Below, one piece after another: positions 26,291 through 35,222 of a stretch of DNA of 64,000 nucleotides (position 1 is its first letter; the number at the start of each line of letters is the position of its first letter). The notes under the pieces are model-generated. The model had not been told where the DNA came from and did not search any database. It worked only from the letters and a program-made list of their open reading frames with translations. The position numbers were made by a program, and so were the translations under genes. This DNA is from Planctomycetota bacterium. GTDB taxonomy: Bacteria > Planctomycetota > UBA1135 > GCA-002686595. The stretch is from positions 168,576 to 232,575 of the forward strand of contig PKCK01000047.1 of the NCBI GenBank assembly GCA_002862085.1, read 5' to 3'.

Positions 26291-27295
26291 ATGACCTCTC
26301 CGGACCCCAAGACCCTCCACGCCGGCGCCCCCGCCGCAGAGCCGGCCGGGGCGGCCCCGGACGAGCGCCCCCGCGCCGCGGCGAAGGCCGCCGAACGCGG
26401 ACCCAAGCCGTCCTGGCTGAAGGTCCCCCTGCCGGGCGGTGACGGCTACAAGAAGCTGAAGAGCCTCACCAAGGACCTGAAGCTCAACACCGTCTGCGAG
26501 GAGGCCCGGTGCCCCAACATCGGTGAATGTTGGAAGGGTGATCACGCGACCATGACGATCATGGTCCTCGGCGACGAGTGCACCCGGCGCTGCCGGTTCT
26601 GCGCGGTCAAGACGGTCATGGAGGCGGCGCCCCCCGACCCCGACGAGCCCGAGCACGTCGGCGCGGCGGTGGGGGAGATGAGCCTCGACTACGTGGTGAT
26701 CACCAGCGTCGATCGGGACGACCTCCCGGACGGTGGCTCCGGCCACTACGCCGAGTGCATCCGCTCGGTGCGCCGCCACGCGCCCGAGACGATCGTCGAG
26801 GTGCTGATCCCCGACTACGTCGACGCGAACCTCGGGACGCTCATGGAGGCGCGGCCCGACGTGCTCGCTCACAACGTCGAAGTCGTTCCGCGGCTCCAGC
26901 GCAAGATCCGCGATCCGCGGTGCAGCTACGAGCGCTCCCTCGAGGTGCTGCGCCAGGCAAAGGCCCTCCAGCCGGACGTCTTCACGAAGTCCTCGCTGAT
27001 GGTCGGTCTCGGCGAGACGCAGGAGGAACTCTTCGAGGCGATCGGGCTGCTGCGTGACGCGGGCGTCGACTTCCTGACGCTCGGGCAGTATCTGCGGCCC
27101 ACTGCCAACCACGCTCCGGTACGCGAATTCGTCACGCCTGAGCGCTTCAAGGAACTGGAGATCGAGGCCCGCGCACTCGGCTTCCTCTACGTGGCCTCCG
27201 GGCCCCTCGTGCGGTCGAGCTACAAGGCGGGCGAGTTCTTCGCAACGCGTTTGATTCGCGGCCGGCGCGCCGCGACGCGCCGCGCCGACGCCTGA
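26291..27295 (+). CDS. lipA: Lipoyl synthase
   Basis: 334 residues from ATG 26291 (MTSPDPKTLHA). Radical-SAM enzyme that inserts two sulfurs into octanoyl-lysine on lipoyl domains. Both Fe-S clusters are visible: auxiliary ligands C69, C74, C80 (CEEARCPNIGECW) and radical-SAM C97, C101, C104 (CTRRCRFCAVK). DYVVITSVDRDDLPDGGSGH, EVLIPDY, KSSLMVGLGET and the C-terminal LVRSSYKAGEF are standard, the last holding the conserved Ser near the C-terminus that ligates the auxiliary cluster. The first 45 residues are Ala/Pro-rich and variable. It heads the 2-oxoacid dehydrogenase cluster whose E2 lipoyl domains are its likely substrate, with lipB at the other end. Confidence 0.96.
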   Translation: MTSPDPKTLHAGAPAAEPAGAAPDERPRAAAKAAERGPKPSWLKVPLPGGDGYKKLKSLTKDLKLNTVCEEARCPNIGECWKGDHATMTIMVLGDECTRRCRFCAVKTVMEAAPPDPDEPEHVGAAVGEMSLDYVVITSVDRDDLPDGGSGHYAECIRSVRRHAPETIVEVLIPDYVDANLGTLMEARPDVLAHNVEVVPRLQRKIRDPRCSYERSLEVLRQAKALQPDVFTKSSLMVGLGETQEELFEAIGLLRDAGVDFLTLGQYLRPTANHAPVREFVTPERFKELEIEARALGFLYVASGPLVRSSYKAGEFFATRLIRGRRAATRRADA

Positions 27296-27332
27296 GCCGC
27301 TCCGTGCACCGCCGACCGTACCCGACACCGCG

Positions 27333-28448
27333 ATGACCGACATGCTGACCCTCATCCAGCCCGACGGAGCGACCGAGAACGGCTACGACGCCGGGCTCTC
27401 CGACGAGGAGCTGATCCACTGCTACCGCGCGATGCTGCTCGTGCGGTCCTTCGACGAGATCTGCCTCAAGCTGCAGCGTTCGGGTCGCATCGGCTTCTCG
27501 ATCCCCAATCGTGGGATCGAGGCGACCCAGGTCGGCGCGGCCAGCGCGCTCCGCAAGTCCGACTGGATCTTCCCGAGCTATCGCGACTTCGGGATGTATC
27601 TCTACCACGGCATCCCGGCCGTGGAGATGATGCACAACATGTTCGGCAACGCCCTCGACAGCGCGAAGGGGCGGCAGATGCCGGTGCACTTCTCCTTCGT
27701 CGAGCCGATCCACTTCTGCAGCATCTCCTCGCCGATCGGCACGCACCTGCCCCACGCGGTGGGGGCGGCGTACGCGTCGAAGCTGCGGGGCGAGGACACG
27801 GTGCACCTGGTGAGCTTCGGCGACGGCGGCACCTCGAGCCTCGGCTTCCACAGCGGCATGAACTTCGCGGCCGTCTGGAAGGCGCCGGTCGTGTTCCTCT
27901 GCCAGAACAACGGCTACGCGATCTCGTGCCCCTCCGACGAGCAGACCGCGTCCGACGGCTACGCGATCAAGGCCGAGGCCTACGGCATGCGCCACGCGAC
28001 CGTCGACGGCAACGACCTCTTCGCCGTCCGTCAGGCGGTCCTCGACGCCGCGGAGCTCGCGCGCAGGGGCGAGGGCCCGACCCTGATCGAGTCCGTGACC
28101 TTCCGCATGGGTGGTCACTCGACCTCCGACGATCCGACGAAGTACGTGCCGAAGGAGCTGATCGAGGAGTGGGAGAAGAAGGACCCCGTGGAGCGTTTCC
28201 GGCGCTTCCTCGAGAGGAAGGGCATCTGGACCCAGAAGCTCGAGGACGACCTGCGCGCCGAGACCCTGGCGGAGATCGACGCGGCGGCGAAGACCGCGGA
28301 GAGCACCGACGCGCCCGGCCTCGAGACGATCTTCAGCGACGTCTACGCCGAGGTGCCTCACCACATCCGCGCTCAGGGAGAGTTCCTGTTCGACCTCTCC
28401 AAACGTCGCGGTGACGCCGCGTCGGGCGGCGGCGAGTTCCCGCTCTGA
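27333..28448 (+). CDS. 2-oxoacid dehydrogenase E1 component, alpha subunit (paralogue 1)
   Basis: 371 residues from ATG 27333. Thiamine-diphosphate decarboxylase subunit. The ThDP/Mg motif runs from GDGGTSSLGFHSGMNFA to VVFLCQNNGYAIS, with the usual NN pair. The phospho-loop-like region MGGHSTSDDPTKYV resembles branched-chain 2-oxoacid dehydrogenase E1-alpha (BCKDHA) more than the short pyruvate dehydrogenase PdhA of alpha-proteobacteria, so a branched-chain or mixed substrate is possible. The gene is 37 bases after lipA and 79 before the E1-beta ATG. A second E1-alpha (31221-32333) lies after E2; the two differ at several active-site-proximal positions. Confidence 0.92.
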   Translation: MTDMLTLIQPDGATENGYDAGLSDEELIHCYRAMLLVRSFDEICLKLQRSGRIGFSIPNRGIEATQVGAASALRKSDWIFPSYRDFGMYLYHGIPAVEMMHNMFGNALDSAKGRQMPVHFSFVEPIHFCSISSPIGTHLPHAVGAAYASKLRGEDTVHLVSFGDGGTSSLGFHSGMNFAAVWKAPVVFLCQNNGYAISCPSDEQTASDGYAIKAEAYGMRHATVDGNDLFAVRQAVLDAAELARRGEGPTLIESVTFRMGGHSTSDDPTKYVPKELIEEWEKKDPVERFRRFLERKGIWTQKLEDDLRAETLAEIDAAAKTAESTDAPGLETIFSDVYAEVPHHIRAQGEFLFDLSKRRGDAASGGGEFPL

Positions 28449-28527
28449 TCGTCGCGCCTGCTCCCCTCGTCCCGCACATCCAGCCGCCAGTCACCACGCC
28501 GCACGGTCTCCTCCGGCGCACGATCCC

Positions 28528-29505
28528 ATGGCCAACCTCACCCTGATCCAGGCCGTCAACGACGGCCTCAAGACCGCGATGCGTCGGGACGACTCGATCG
28601 TCGTCTTCGGCGAGGACGTCGGCCCGAAGGGCGGCGTCTTCCTGGCGACCGAGGGGCTCACCTCGGAGTTCGGCAAGGAGCGCTGCTTCGACACTCCACT
28701 CTCCGAGGACGGGATCATCGGCACCGCGGTCGGCATGTCGATGAACGGTCTGCGCCCGGTCGCCGAGATCCAGTTCCAGGATTTCATCTTCCCGGCCTTC
28801 GATCAGATCGTCAGCGAGGCCGCCAAGCTGCGCTATCGCTCCGGCGGCCAGTACACGGCGCCCATGGTGATCCGTACGCCCTACGGGGGCGGCATCCGCG
28901 GCGGCCTCTACCACAGCCAGTCCGGCGAGGCGTACTTCGCCCACACCGCGGGCCTCAAGGTCGTCATCCCGTCGACGCCCCACGACGCCAAGGGCCTCCT
29001 GCTCTCCTCCATCCAGGACCCCGACCCGGTCCTCTTCATGGAGCCCAAGGCCCTCTACCGCTCGGTGAAGGGCGAGGTCCCCGAGGGCGACTACACGGTC
29101 GACCTCTCGACCCTGCGAACCGTGAGGGAGGGCCGCGACGTGACGGTGTACTGCTACGGCGCGATGGTGCCGGTGGTCGAGAAGGCCGCCGCGCAGGCGA
29201 AGGAGCAGCGCGGCATCGACTGCCTCGTGGTCGACCTCCGCACCCTCCTGCCCCTCGACGAGGAGGGCGTCATCGAGGCCGCCAAGCAGACCGGCCGGGT
29301 CGTCGTCGTCCACGAGGCCCCGCGCTTCTGCGGCTACGGCGCCGAGATCAGCGCCCTCATCGCCGAGCACTGCATCGAGTACATGGAGGCGCCCGTCAAG
29401 CGCGTCACCGGCTTCGACACCCCCTTCCCCAACACCCTCGAGCACCACTACCTTCCCGACGACCGTCGGGTGCTCGACGCGATCGAGGCCGTCCACGACT
29501 TCTGA
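28528..29505 (+). CDS. 2-oxoacid dehydrogenase E1 component, beta subunit
   Basis: 325 residues from ATG 28528 (MANLTLIQAVNDGLKTAMRR), the standard start for the family. Blocks: VVFGEDVGPKGGVFLATEGL (contains the Glu that activates the ThDP cofactor), FDTPLSEDGIIGTAVGMS, PVAEIQFQDFIFPAFDQIVS, RTPYGGGIRGGLYHSQS, and the C-terminal transketolase fold VVDLRTLLPLDEEGVIEAA and RVTGFDTPFP. It forms an alpha2beta2 E1 with one or both alpha paralogues encoded in this cluster; only one beta gene is present here. Confidence 0.95.
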   Translation: MANLTLIQAVNDGLKTAMRRDDSIVVFGEDVGPKGGVFLATEGLTSEFGKERCFDTPLSEDGIIGTAVGMSMNGLRPVAEIQFQDFIFPAFDQIVSEAAKLRYRSGGQYTAPMVIRTPYGGGIRGGLYHSQSGEAYFAHTAGLKVVIPSTPHDAKGLLLSSIQDPDPVLFMEPKALYRSVKGEVPEGDYTVDLSTLRTVREGRDVTVYCYGAMVPVVEKAAAQAKEQRGIDCLVVDLRTLLPLDEEGVIEAAKQTGRVVVVHEAPRFCGYGAEISALIAEHCIEYMEAPVKRVTGFDTPFPNTLEHHYLPDDRRVLDAIEAVHDF

Positions 29506-29559
29506 TCACTCGCGCCTGACCCGCCCCACAACCGCACGTATATCCAGCACCACATCCCA

Positions 29560-31209
29560 ATGATCGAGTTCAAGCTGCCCGACATCGGCGAGGGCATCGC
29601 CGAAGGCGAGATCGTCCAGTGGCTCGTGGCCGAAGGTGCCACGGTCGAGGAGCACCAGCCCGTGGTCGAGGTCATGACCGACAAGGCCACGGTCGAGGTG
29701 CCCGCGCCCGCGGCCGGCACCGTCTCCAAGCTCCTCGTGGGCGAGGGGGACACGGTGCCCGTCGGAGACGTCATCTTCCACCTCGACGAGGGCGGCGCCG
29801 GTGGCGCGGCCCCCGCACCGGTGGCCGAGACCGCGTCCGCGGCGGCCCCCGCGGCGAGCGGCGGCGGTGAGCTCATCGAGTTCAAGCTGCCCGACATCGG
29901 CGAGGGCATCGCCGAGGGCGAGATCGTCCAGTGGCTCGTGGACGAGGGCGCCACGGTCGAGGAGCACCAGCCCGTGGTCGAGGTGATGACCGACAAGGCC
30001 ACCGTCGAGGTGCCGGCGCCCGCGGGCGGCACGATGGTGAAGCGGCTCGTCGACGAGGGCGCGACGGTCCCGGTGGGGGACGTGATCTTCCATCTCCAGA
30101 CCGGCGCCGGAGGCGCGGCCCCTGCTGCCGCCCCCGCCGCGGCCCCCGCGCCCGCAGCCGCCGCTCCGGCGGCGGCGCCCGTCGCGACGGCCGCCACCGC
30201 TCAGCCGGCCCGGGTCAGCCACGCCGACGGCAAGGTCCTCGCGGTGCCGAGCGCGCGCCGCGTGGCGCGAGAGCTCGGCGTGGATCTGATGGCCGTCAGC
30301 GGCTCCGGTCGCGGCGGCGTGATCCGCCGCGCGGACGTCGAGGCCTTCGCGAAGTCCGGCGCGGCGCCGGCCCCGGCCCCGGCCCCGGCCCCGGCCGCTG
30401 CGGCTCCTGTCGCCGCTCCCCCGGCACCGGTGGCCGCTCCGCCGGCACCTGTGGCCGCCGCTGGCAAGGCCGCTGCGCCGGCCGCGCCGATCCCCACGCT
30501 CCACCAGGAGGAGCGCTCGCCCTACCGCGGTATCCGCCGCAAGATCGGCGAGGCCATGACGCGGTCCAAGCACACGGCCGCTCACTTCACCGTCGTCGAG
30601 GAGATCGACGTCACCGAGCTCGTCGCCGCCCGCGGACGCGCCAAGGCCATCGGCAAGCAGCACGGCGTCAACGTGACCTACATGCCCTTCATCATGAAGG
30701 CGGTGGCGAACGGCCTGACCCGCTTCCGCAGCCTGAACGGCCACCTGGACGAGGAGGCTGGCGAGATCGTCATGCCCGCGGCGGTCAACATCGGTATCGC
30801 GACGGACACGCCCAACGGCCTCGTCGTTCCGGTGATCCAGAACGTCGAGCAGAAGGGCATGCTGCACCTGGCAGCCGAGCTCTCCGATCTCGCCCAGCGC
30901 ACGCGTGACGGGAGGGTCAAGCCCGAGGAGCTCCGCGGGTCGACCTTCACGATCACCAACGCGGGCAACATCGGCGGCACCCTCGCCACCCCGATCATCA
31001 ACTTCCCCGACATCGCCATCCTCGGCGTGCACCGCATCGTCAAGCGTCCCGGCATCATCGAGACGCCCGAGGGCGATGAGATCGGCGTGCGCCACTACAT
31101 GAACCTCTCCTGCAGCGTCGACCACCGCCTGGCGGACGGTGCGGACGCGGCGCGGTTCCTGGCCTGGATGCGGACGATCCTCGAGGACCCCGGTCTTCTG
31201 ACCCTCTGA
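29560..31209 (+). CDS. 2-oxoacid dehydrogenase E2 acyltransferase with two lipoyl domains
   Basis: 549 residues from ATG 29560. Core of the complex, moving the acyl group from E1 to CoA. Two lipoyl domains (about 1-80 and 105-185), each with the lipoylation motif MTDKATVEV, are joined by Ala/Pro-rich swinging linkers. A peripheral-subunit-binding domain follows (VPSARRVARELGVDLMAVSG with GVIRRADVEAF, about 225-265). The catalytic domain from about 325 includes RKIGEAMTRSKHTAAHFTVV, STFTITNAGNIGG and the active-site SVDHRLADGADAARF near the C-terminus. The two lipoyl domains are nearly identical at the DNA level, pointing to recent duplication or gene conversion. Confidence 0.95.
   Translation: MIEFKLPDIGEGIAEGEIVQWLVAEGATVEEHQPVVEVMTDKATVEVPAPAAGTVSKLLVGEGDTVPVGDVIFHLDEGGAGGAAPAPVAETASAAAPAASGGGELIEFKLPDIGEGIAEGEIVQWLVDEGATVEEHQPVVEVMTDKATVEVPAPAGGTMVKRLVDEGATVPVGDVIFHLQTGAGGAAPAAAPAAAPAPAAAAPAAAPVATAATAQPARVSHADGKVLAVPSARRVARELGVDLMAVSGSGRGGVIRRADVEAFAKSGAAPAPAPAPAPAAAAPVAAPPAPVAAPPAPVAAAGKAAAPAAPIPTLHQEERSPYRGIRRKIGEAMTRSKHTAAHFTVVEEIDVTELVAARGRAKAIGKQHGVNVTYMPFIMKAVANGLTRFRSLNGHLDEEAGEIVMPAAVNIGIATDTPNGLVVPVIQNVEQKGMLHLAAELSDLAQRTRDGRVKPEELRGSTFTITNAGNIGGTLATPIINFPDIAILGVHRIVKRPGIIETPEGDEIGVRHYMNLSCSVDHRLADGADAARFLAWMRTILEDPGLLTL
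29563..30102 (+). repeat. Near-identical tandem lipoyl-domain repeat within the E2 gene
   Basis: Segment 29563-29790 recurs at 29875-30102 with an offset of 312 bases (104 codons). By eye the first 160 bases differ at only about a dozen positions, mostly synonymous. The intervening linker is Ala/Pro-rich. It is a candidate site for recombination or for assembly collapse. Confidence 0.85.
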
Positions 31210-31220
31210 GCCCGAGCCCC

Positions 31221-32333
31221 TTGGCCGCTCCCGCGCTCCAGATCGTGGACCCCGACGGCAAGCTCGTCGGGGCCGCGCCGGATCTCTCCGACGAGGCCCT
31301 CCGTGACCTCTTCGTGCACATGCTTCGCATCCGCGCCCTCGACGGCCGGATGCTGAAGCTGCAGCGCGCCGGGCGGGTCGGCTTCGTGGGGACGGCGACG
31401 GGACTGGAGGCGGCCCTGGTGGGAGCGGCGGCGCCGCTCCGCAGCACCGACTGGCTCTGGAGCGGGCTGCGGGAGGGTGGCGCGGCCGTCATGCGCGGGC
31501 TGCCGCTCGCGGAGTACGTGGCGCAGATGTACTGCAACGCGAACGACACCGCGAAGGGCCGGCAGATGTGCAACCACTTCCAGCACAAGGGCACCAACTA
31601 CCCCAGCTGGTCGAGCGTCATCGGGACTCAGGTGCCCCACGGCGTCGGCGCAGCGTTCGCCACCAAGCGGCGCGGCGAGGACGCGGTCCACGTCATTCAC
31701 TTCGGCGACGGCGCGACCAGCTCCAACGGATTCCACTCCGCGCTGAACCTCGCGGCGGTCTGGAAGGTGCCTGCGGTCTTCGTCTGCACGGACAACGGCT
31801 GGGCGATCTCCGTGCCGAGCTCGAGCCAGACGGCCTCGGAGTCCTACGCCGTCAAGGGCAAGGCCTACGGGGTGCCCGGCTGCACCGTGGATGGCAACGA
31901 CGTCCTCGCGTGTCGCGCGGCCATGGCGGAGGCCGTCGATGCCGCCCGCGCCGGAGACGGGCCGCGGCTCGTGGTCCTTCGCACCTACCGGATGCTCGGT
32001 CACTCCAGCTCGGACGATCCGAGCAAGTACCGCTCCGACGACGAGGTCGAGTCCTGGGCGCGGCGCGACCCCATCGAACGCTTCCACGCCTATCTCTCCG
32101 AGCAGGGCCTCGTGAAGGACGGCGAGCGCGAGCAGATCGAGAAGGACCTGCTCTCCGAGATCGACGCCGTGATTCGCGAGCAGGAAGCGGCGCCGCCCAT
32201 GGCGCTCAAGACCCTCGTGGAGGACGTCTACGCGGACGTGCCTTACCACCTCCGGCGTCAGTACAACGATTTCATCACCGTCGCGGAGAAGCTGGGCCAC
32301 GCCCAGCCAGGCGACGGTGCCTTCCCTCTCTGA
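31221..32333 (+). CDS. 2-oxoacid dehydrogenase E1 component, alpha subunit (paralogue 2)
   Basis: 370 residues from TTG 31221, only 11 bases after the E2 stop. Homologous to the product of 27333-28448 over its full length, including GDGATSSNGFHSALNLA, the ThDP motif, and LGHSSSDDPSKYRSDDE. Differences near the cofactor: the usual NN of the ThDP motif is DN (VCTDNGWAIS) and the following Tyr is Trp. A His-rich segment CNHFQHKGTNYPSWSSVIG replaces VHFSFVEPIHFCSISSPIG of paralogue 1. It may be a second E1-alpha with other substrate preference sharing the same E1-beta and E2, or a regulatory version. ATG alternatives inside the frame would remove conserved sequence. Confidence 0.9.
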   Translation: MAAPALQIVDPDGKLVGAAPDLSDEALRDLFVHMLRIRALDGRMLKLQRAGRVGFVGTATGLEAALVGAAAPLRSTDWLWSGLREGGAAVMRGLPLAEYVAQMYCNANDTAKGRQMCNHFQHKGTNYPSWSSVIGTQVPHGVGAAFATKRRGEDAVHVIHFGDGATSSNGFHSALNLAAVWKVPAVFVCTDNGWAISVPSSSQTASESYAVKGKAYGVPGCTVDGNDVLACRAAMAEAVDAARAGDGPRLVVLRTYRMLGHSSSDDPSKYRSDDEVESWARRDPIERFHAYLSEQGLVKDGEREQIEKDLLSEIDAVIREQEAAPPMALKTLVEDVYADVPYHLRRQYNDFITVAEKLGHAQPGDGAFPL

Positions 32334-32365
32334 GCACCACCGCTCGAACCCACCCAACGAATCGC

Positions 32366-33768
<1,403 letters not shown>

Positions 33769-33772
<4 letters not shown>

Positions 33773-34455
33773 CGGGCTCTTCCGGACCCTCTTCCATTCA
33801 GGAGGACACTCGCGCGCCGCTCGAGGTCATCGACCTCGGGCGGCGCGCGTACGTGGAGGTCTACGCTCTGCAGGAGGAGCGCCTCGCGGCGCGGATCCGC
33901 GGTGAGGTCCCCGATGGCCTCCTCCTCGTGGAGCACGATCCCGTCGTGACGCGGGGACGTCGCTCGTCGGAGGGCGACACCGCGGGAGTCCCGTTTCCAG
34001 TGGTGGACATCGGTCGCGGCGGCGAAGCGACCTACCACGGCCCTGGCCAGGTCGTGGCCTATTCGATCATCGAGCTCCCCGAGGGCCGCCGAGACCTCCA
34101 TCGTTACCTCCGCGACCTCGAGCAGGTCGTGATCGACGCCCTCCGCAGCCTCGGGATCGAAGGCCGGCGTGAACCGGGGAAGACGGGCGTGTGGATCGGC
34201 GCTCAGAAGGTCTGCAGCATCGGGGTCGCCGTCCGACGCTGGGTGACCTGGCACGGACTCGCCTTGAACGTGACGACGGATCTCGACGCGTTCCGATCCT
34301 TCGCTCCCTGCGGACTGGACGCATCCGTGATGACCCGGGTCGCCGACCACCTCGAGCCCGAGGATCCGGACGCCCTGCTCGACCGGGTGCGGAGCGCCGT
34401 CGAGATCGCGTATCGCGCCTACTGGCGCTCCGTCGCCGGCAACGAGCGCGGTTGA
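33769..34455 (+). CDS. lipB: Octanoyl-[ACP]:protein N-octanoyltransferase
   Basis: 228 residues from GTG 33769, overlapping the lpd stop. Transfers octanoate from acyl carrier protein to lipoyl-domain lysines, the step before LipA. Motifs: RGGEATYHGPGQVVAYSI (substrate channel), GVWIGAQKVCSIGVAVRRWV holding the catalytic Lys (about K147), WHGLALNV, and FAPCGLDAS holding the catalytic Cys (about C181). Its position directly after lpd, with lipA at the front, makes one unit that encodes the complex together with its cofactor-attachment machinery. Confidence 0.95.
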
Positions 34456-34806
34456 TCCGCGCTCGGGGAGCGTCGAGGAGCCGGACGGGCCCTCGGGTCC
34501 GCGAGCTGTGAAACCAGCAGCTGGGCGACGGAAGTCCAATGGGCGCAGATCCTTGGGGCTGAGTCGTGGCTCGGCCGTTGGGCCCCTCGAGCGCTGCGAG
34601 CGGGTTCGACAGCGATCGCGTCGGGGGGCTCGGGGGAAGGCCGAGAGCGGGCGAGACAGACCCACACCGGCCCGGTCGGAACGGATTTCCGGCCCGCCGG
34701 AACGCCCCCCGATTCTCGCTGACGGGGTCAAGAGAGCCCTGGGGCAAATGTCGATGACCGTGGCACGCCGCCCGCCCCCCCGGCGCACCTCCGCCGATCG
34801 ATCGAC
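34456..34806 (+). other. Intergenic region between lipB and the Hpt gene
   Basis: About 350 bases with no convincing gene. Short frames on both strands are Arg/Pro-rich with no motif. It presumably holds the end of the lipA-lipB transcript and the promoter of the signalling genes that follow, but I could not assign boxes or a terminator with confidence. Confidence 0.4.
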
Positions 34807-35214
34807 ATGTGTAGACCCCAAGTCTCCCTCGATGCCCGTCACGCTGCCGATCTCGGCGGCGGCCCCGTGATCGACGCCGCTGCCTTCGGTGCGCTCGAGG
34901 CCTTGGCAAGAGACGACGACCCCGATCTCGTCCGAGACCTCATCGCACTGTTCATCGACGATTCAGCCCAGCGGATCGCGTCGCTGAAGCGCGGTCTCGA
35001 GAGCGGCGACGCGGGCGCCGTCAGCGCCGCCGCCCACGCGCTGAGGTCATCGGCCGCCAACATCGGGGCCCTTCAGTTCTCCCACGCGTGCGCCGACGTC
35101 GAACGCTGTGGTCGCGCGGACGAGGTCGATCTGAACGAGCTCAGGGCGATCGGAGAGCGTACCTGCCGGCTCTACGAGGAAGTCGTCGCGGCCCTGTCCG
35201 CACCCGGGAACTGA
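34807..35214 (+). CDS. Histidine phosphotransfer (Hpt) domain protein
   Basis: 135 residues from ATG 34807; a GTG at 34867 would give a 115-residue protein starting directly at the domain (VIDAAAFGALEALARDDD) and is an equally good start. The four-helix Hpt domain is clear: DLVRDLIALFIDDSAQRIAS, then AAAHALRSSAANIGALQF with phosphorylatable His (about H77). Hpt proteins relay phosphate from a sensor kinase to response-regulator receiver domains. It is eight bases upstream of a REC-containing HDOD-GGDEF protein, with a second such protein following, which are the natural partners. No histidine kinase is encoded in this window. Confidence 0.88.
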   Translation: MCRPQVSLDARHAADLGGGPVIDAAAFGALEALARDDDPDLVRDLIALFIDDSAQRIASLKRGLESGDAGAVSAAAHALRSSAANIGALQFSHACADVERCGRADEVDLNELRAIGERTCRLYEEVVAALSAPGN

Positions 35215-35222
35215 GCACGGCC

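Noticed and set aside
23483..27355. Minus-strand open frame of 1290 codons opposite the decaheme cytochrome and lipA
   Set aside because: It is antisense to clearly coding genes with ten heme sites and radical-SAM motifs; the translation is rich in Arg/Leu/Gly/Asp and has no motif. Long antisense frames are common at this GC content.
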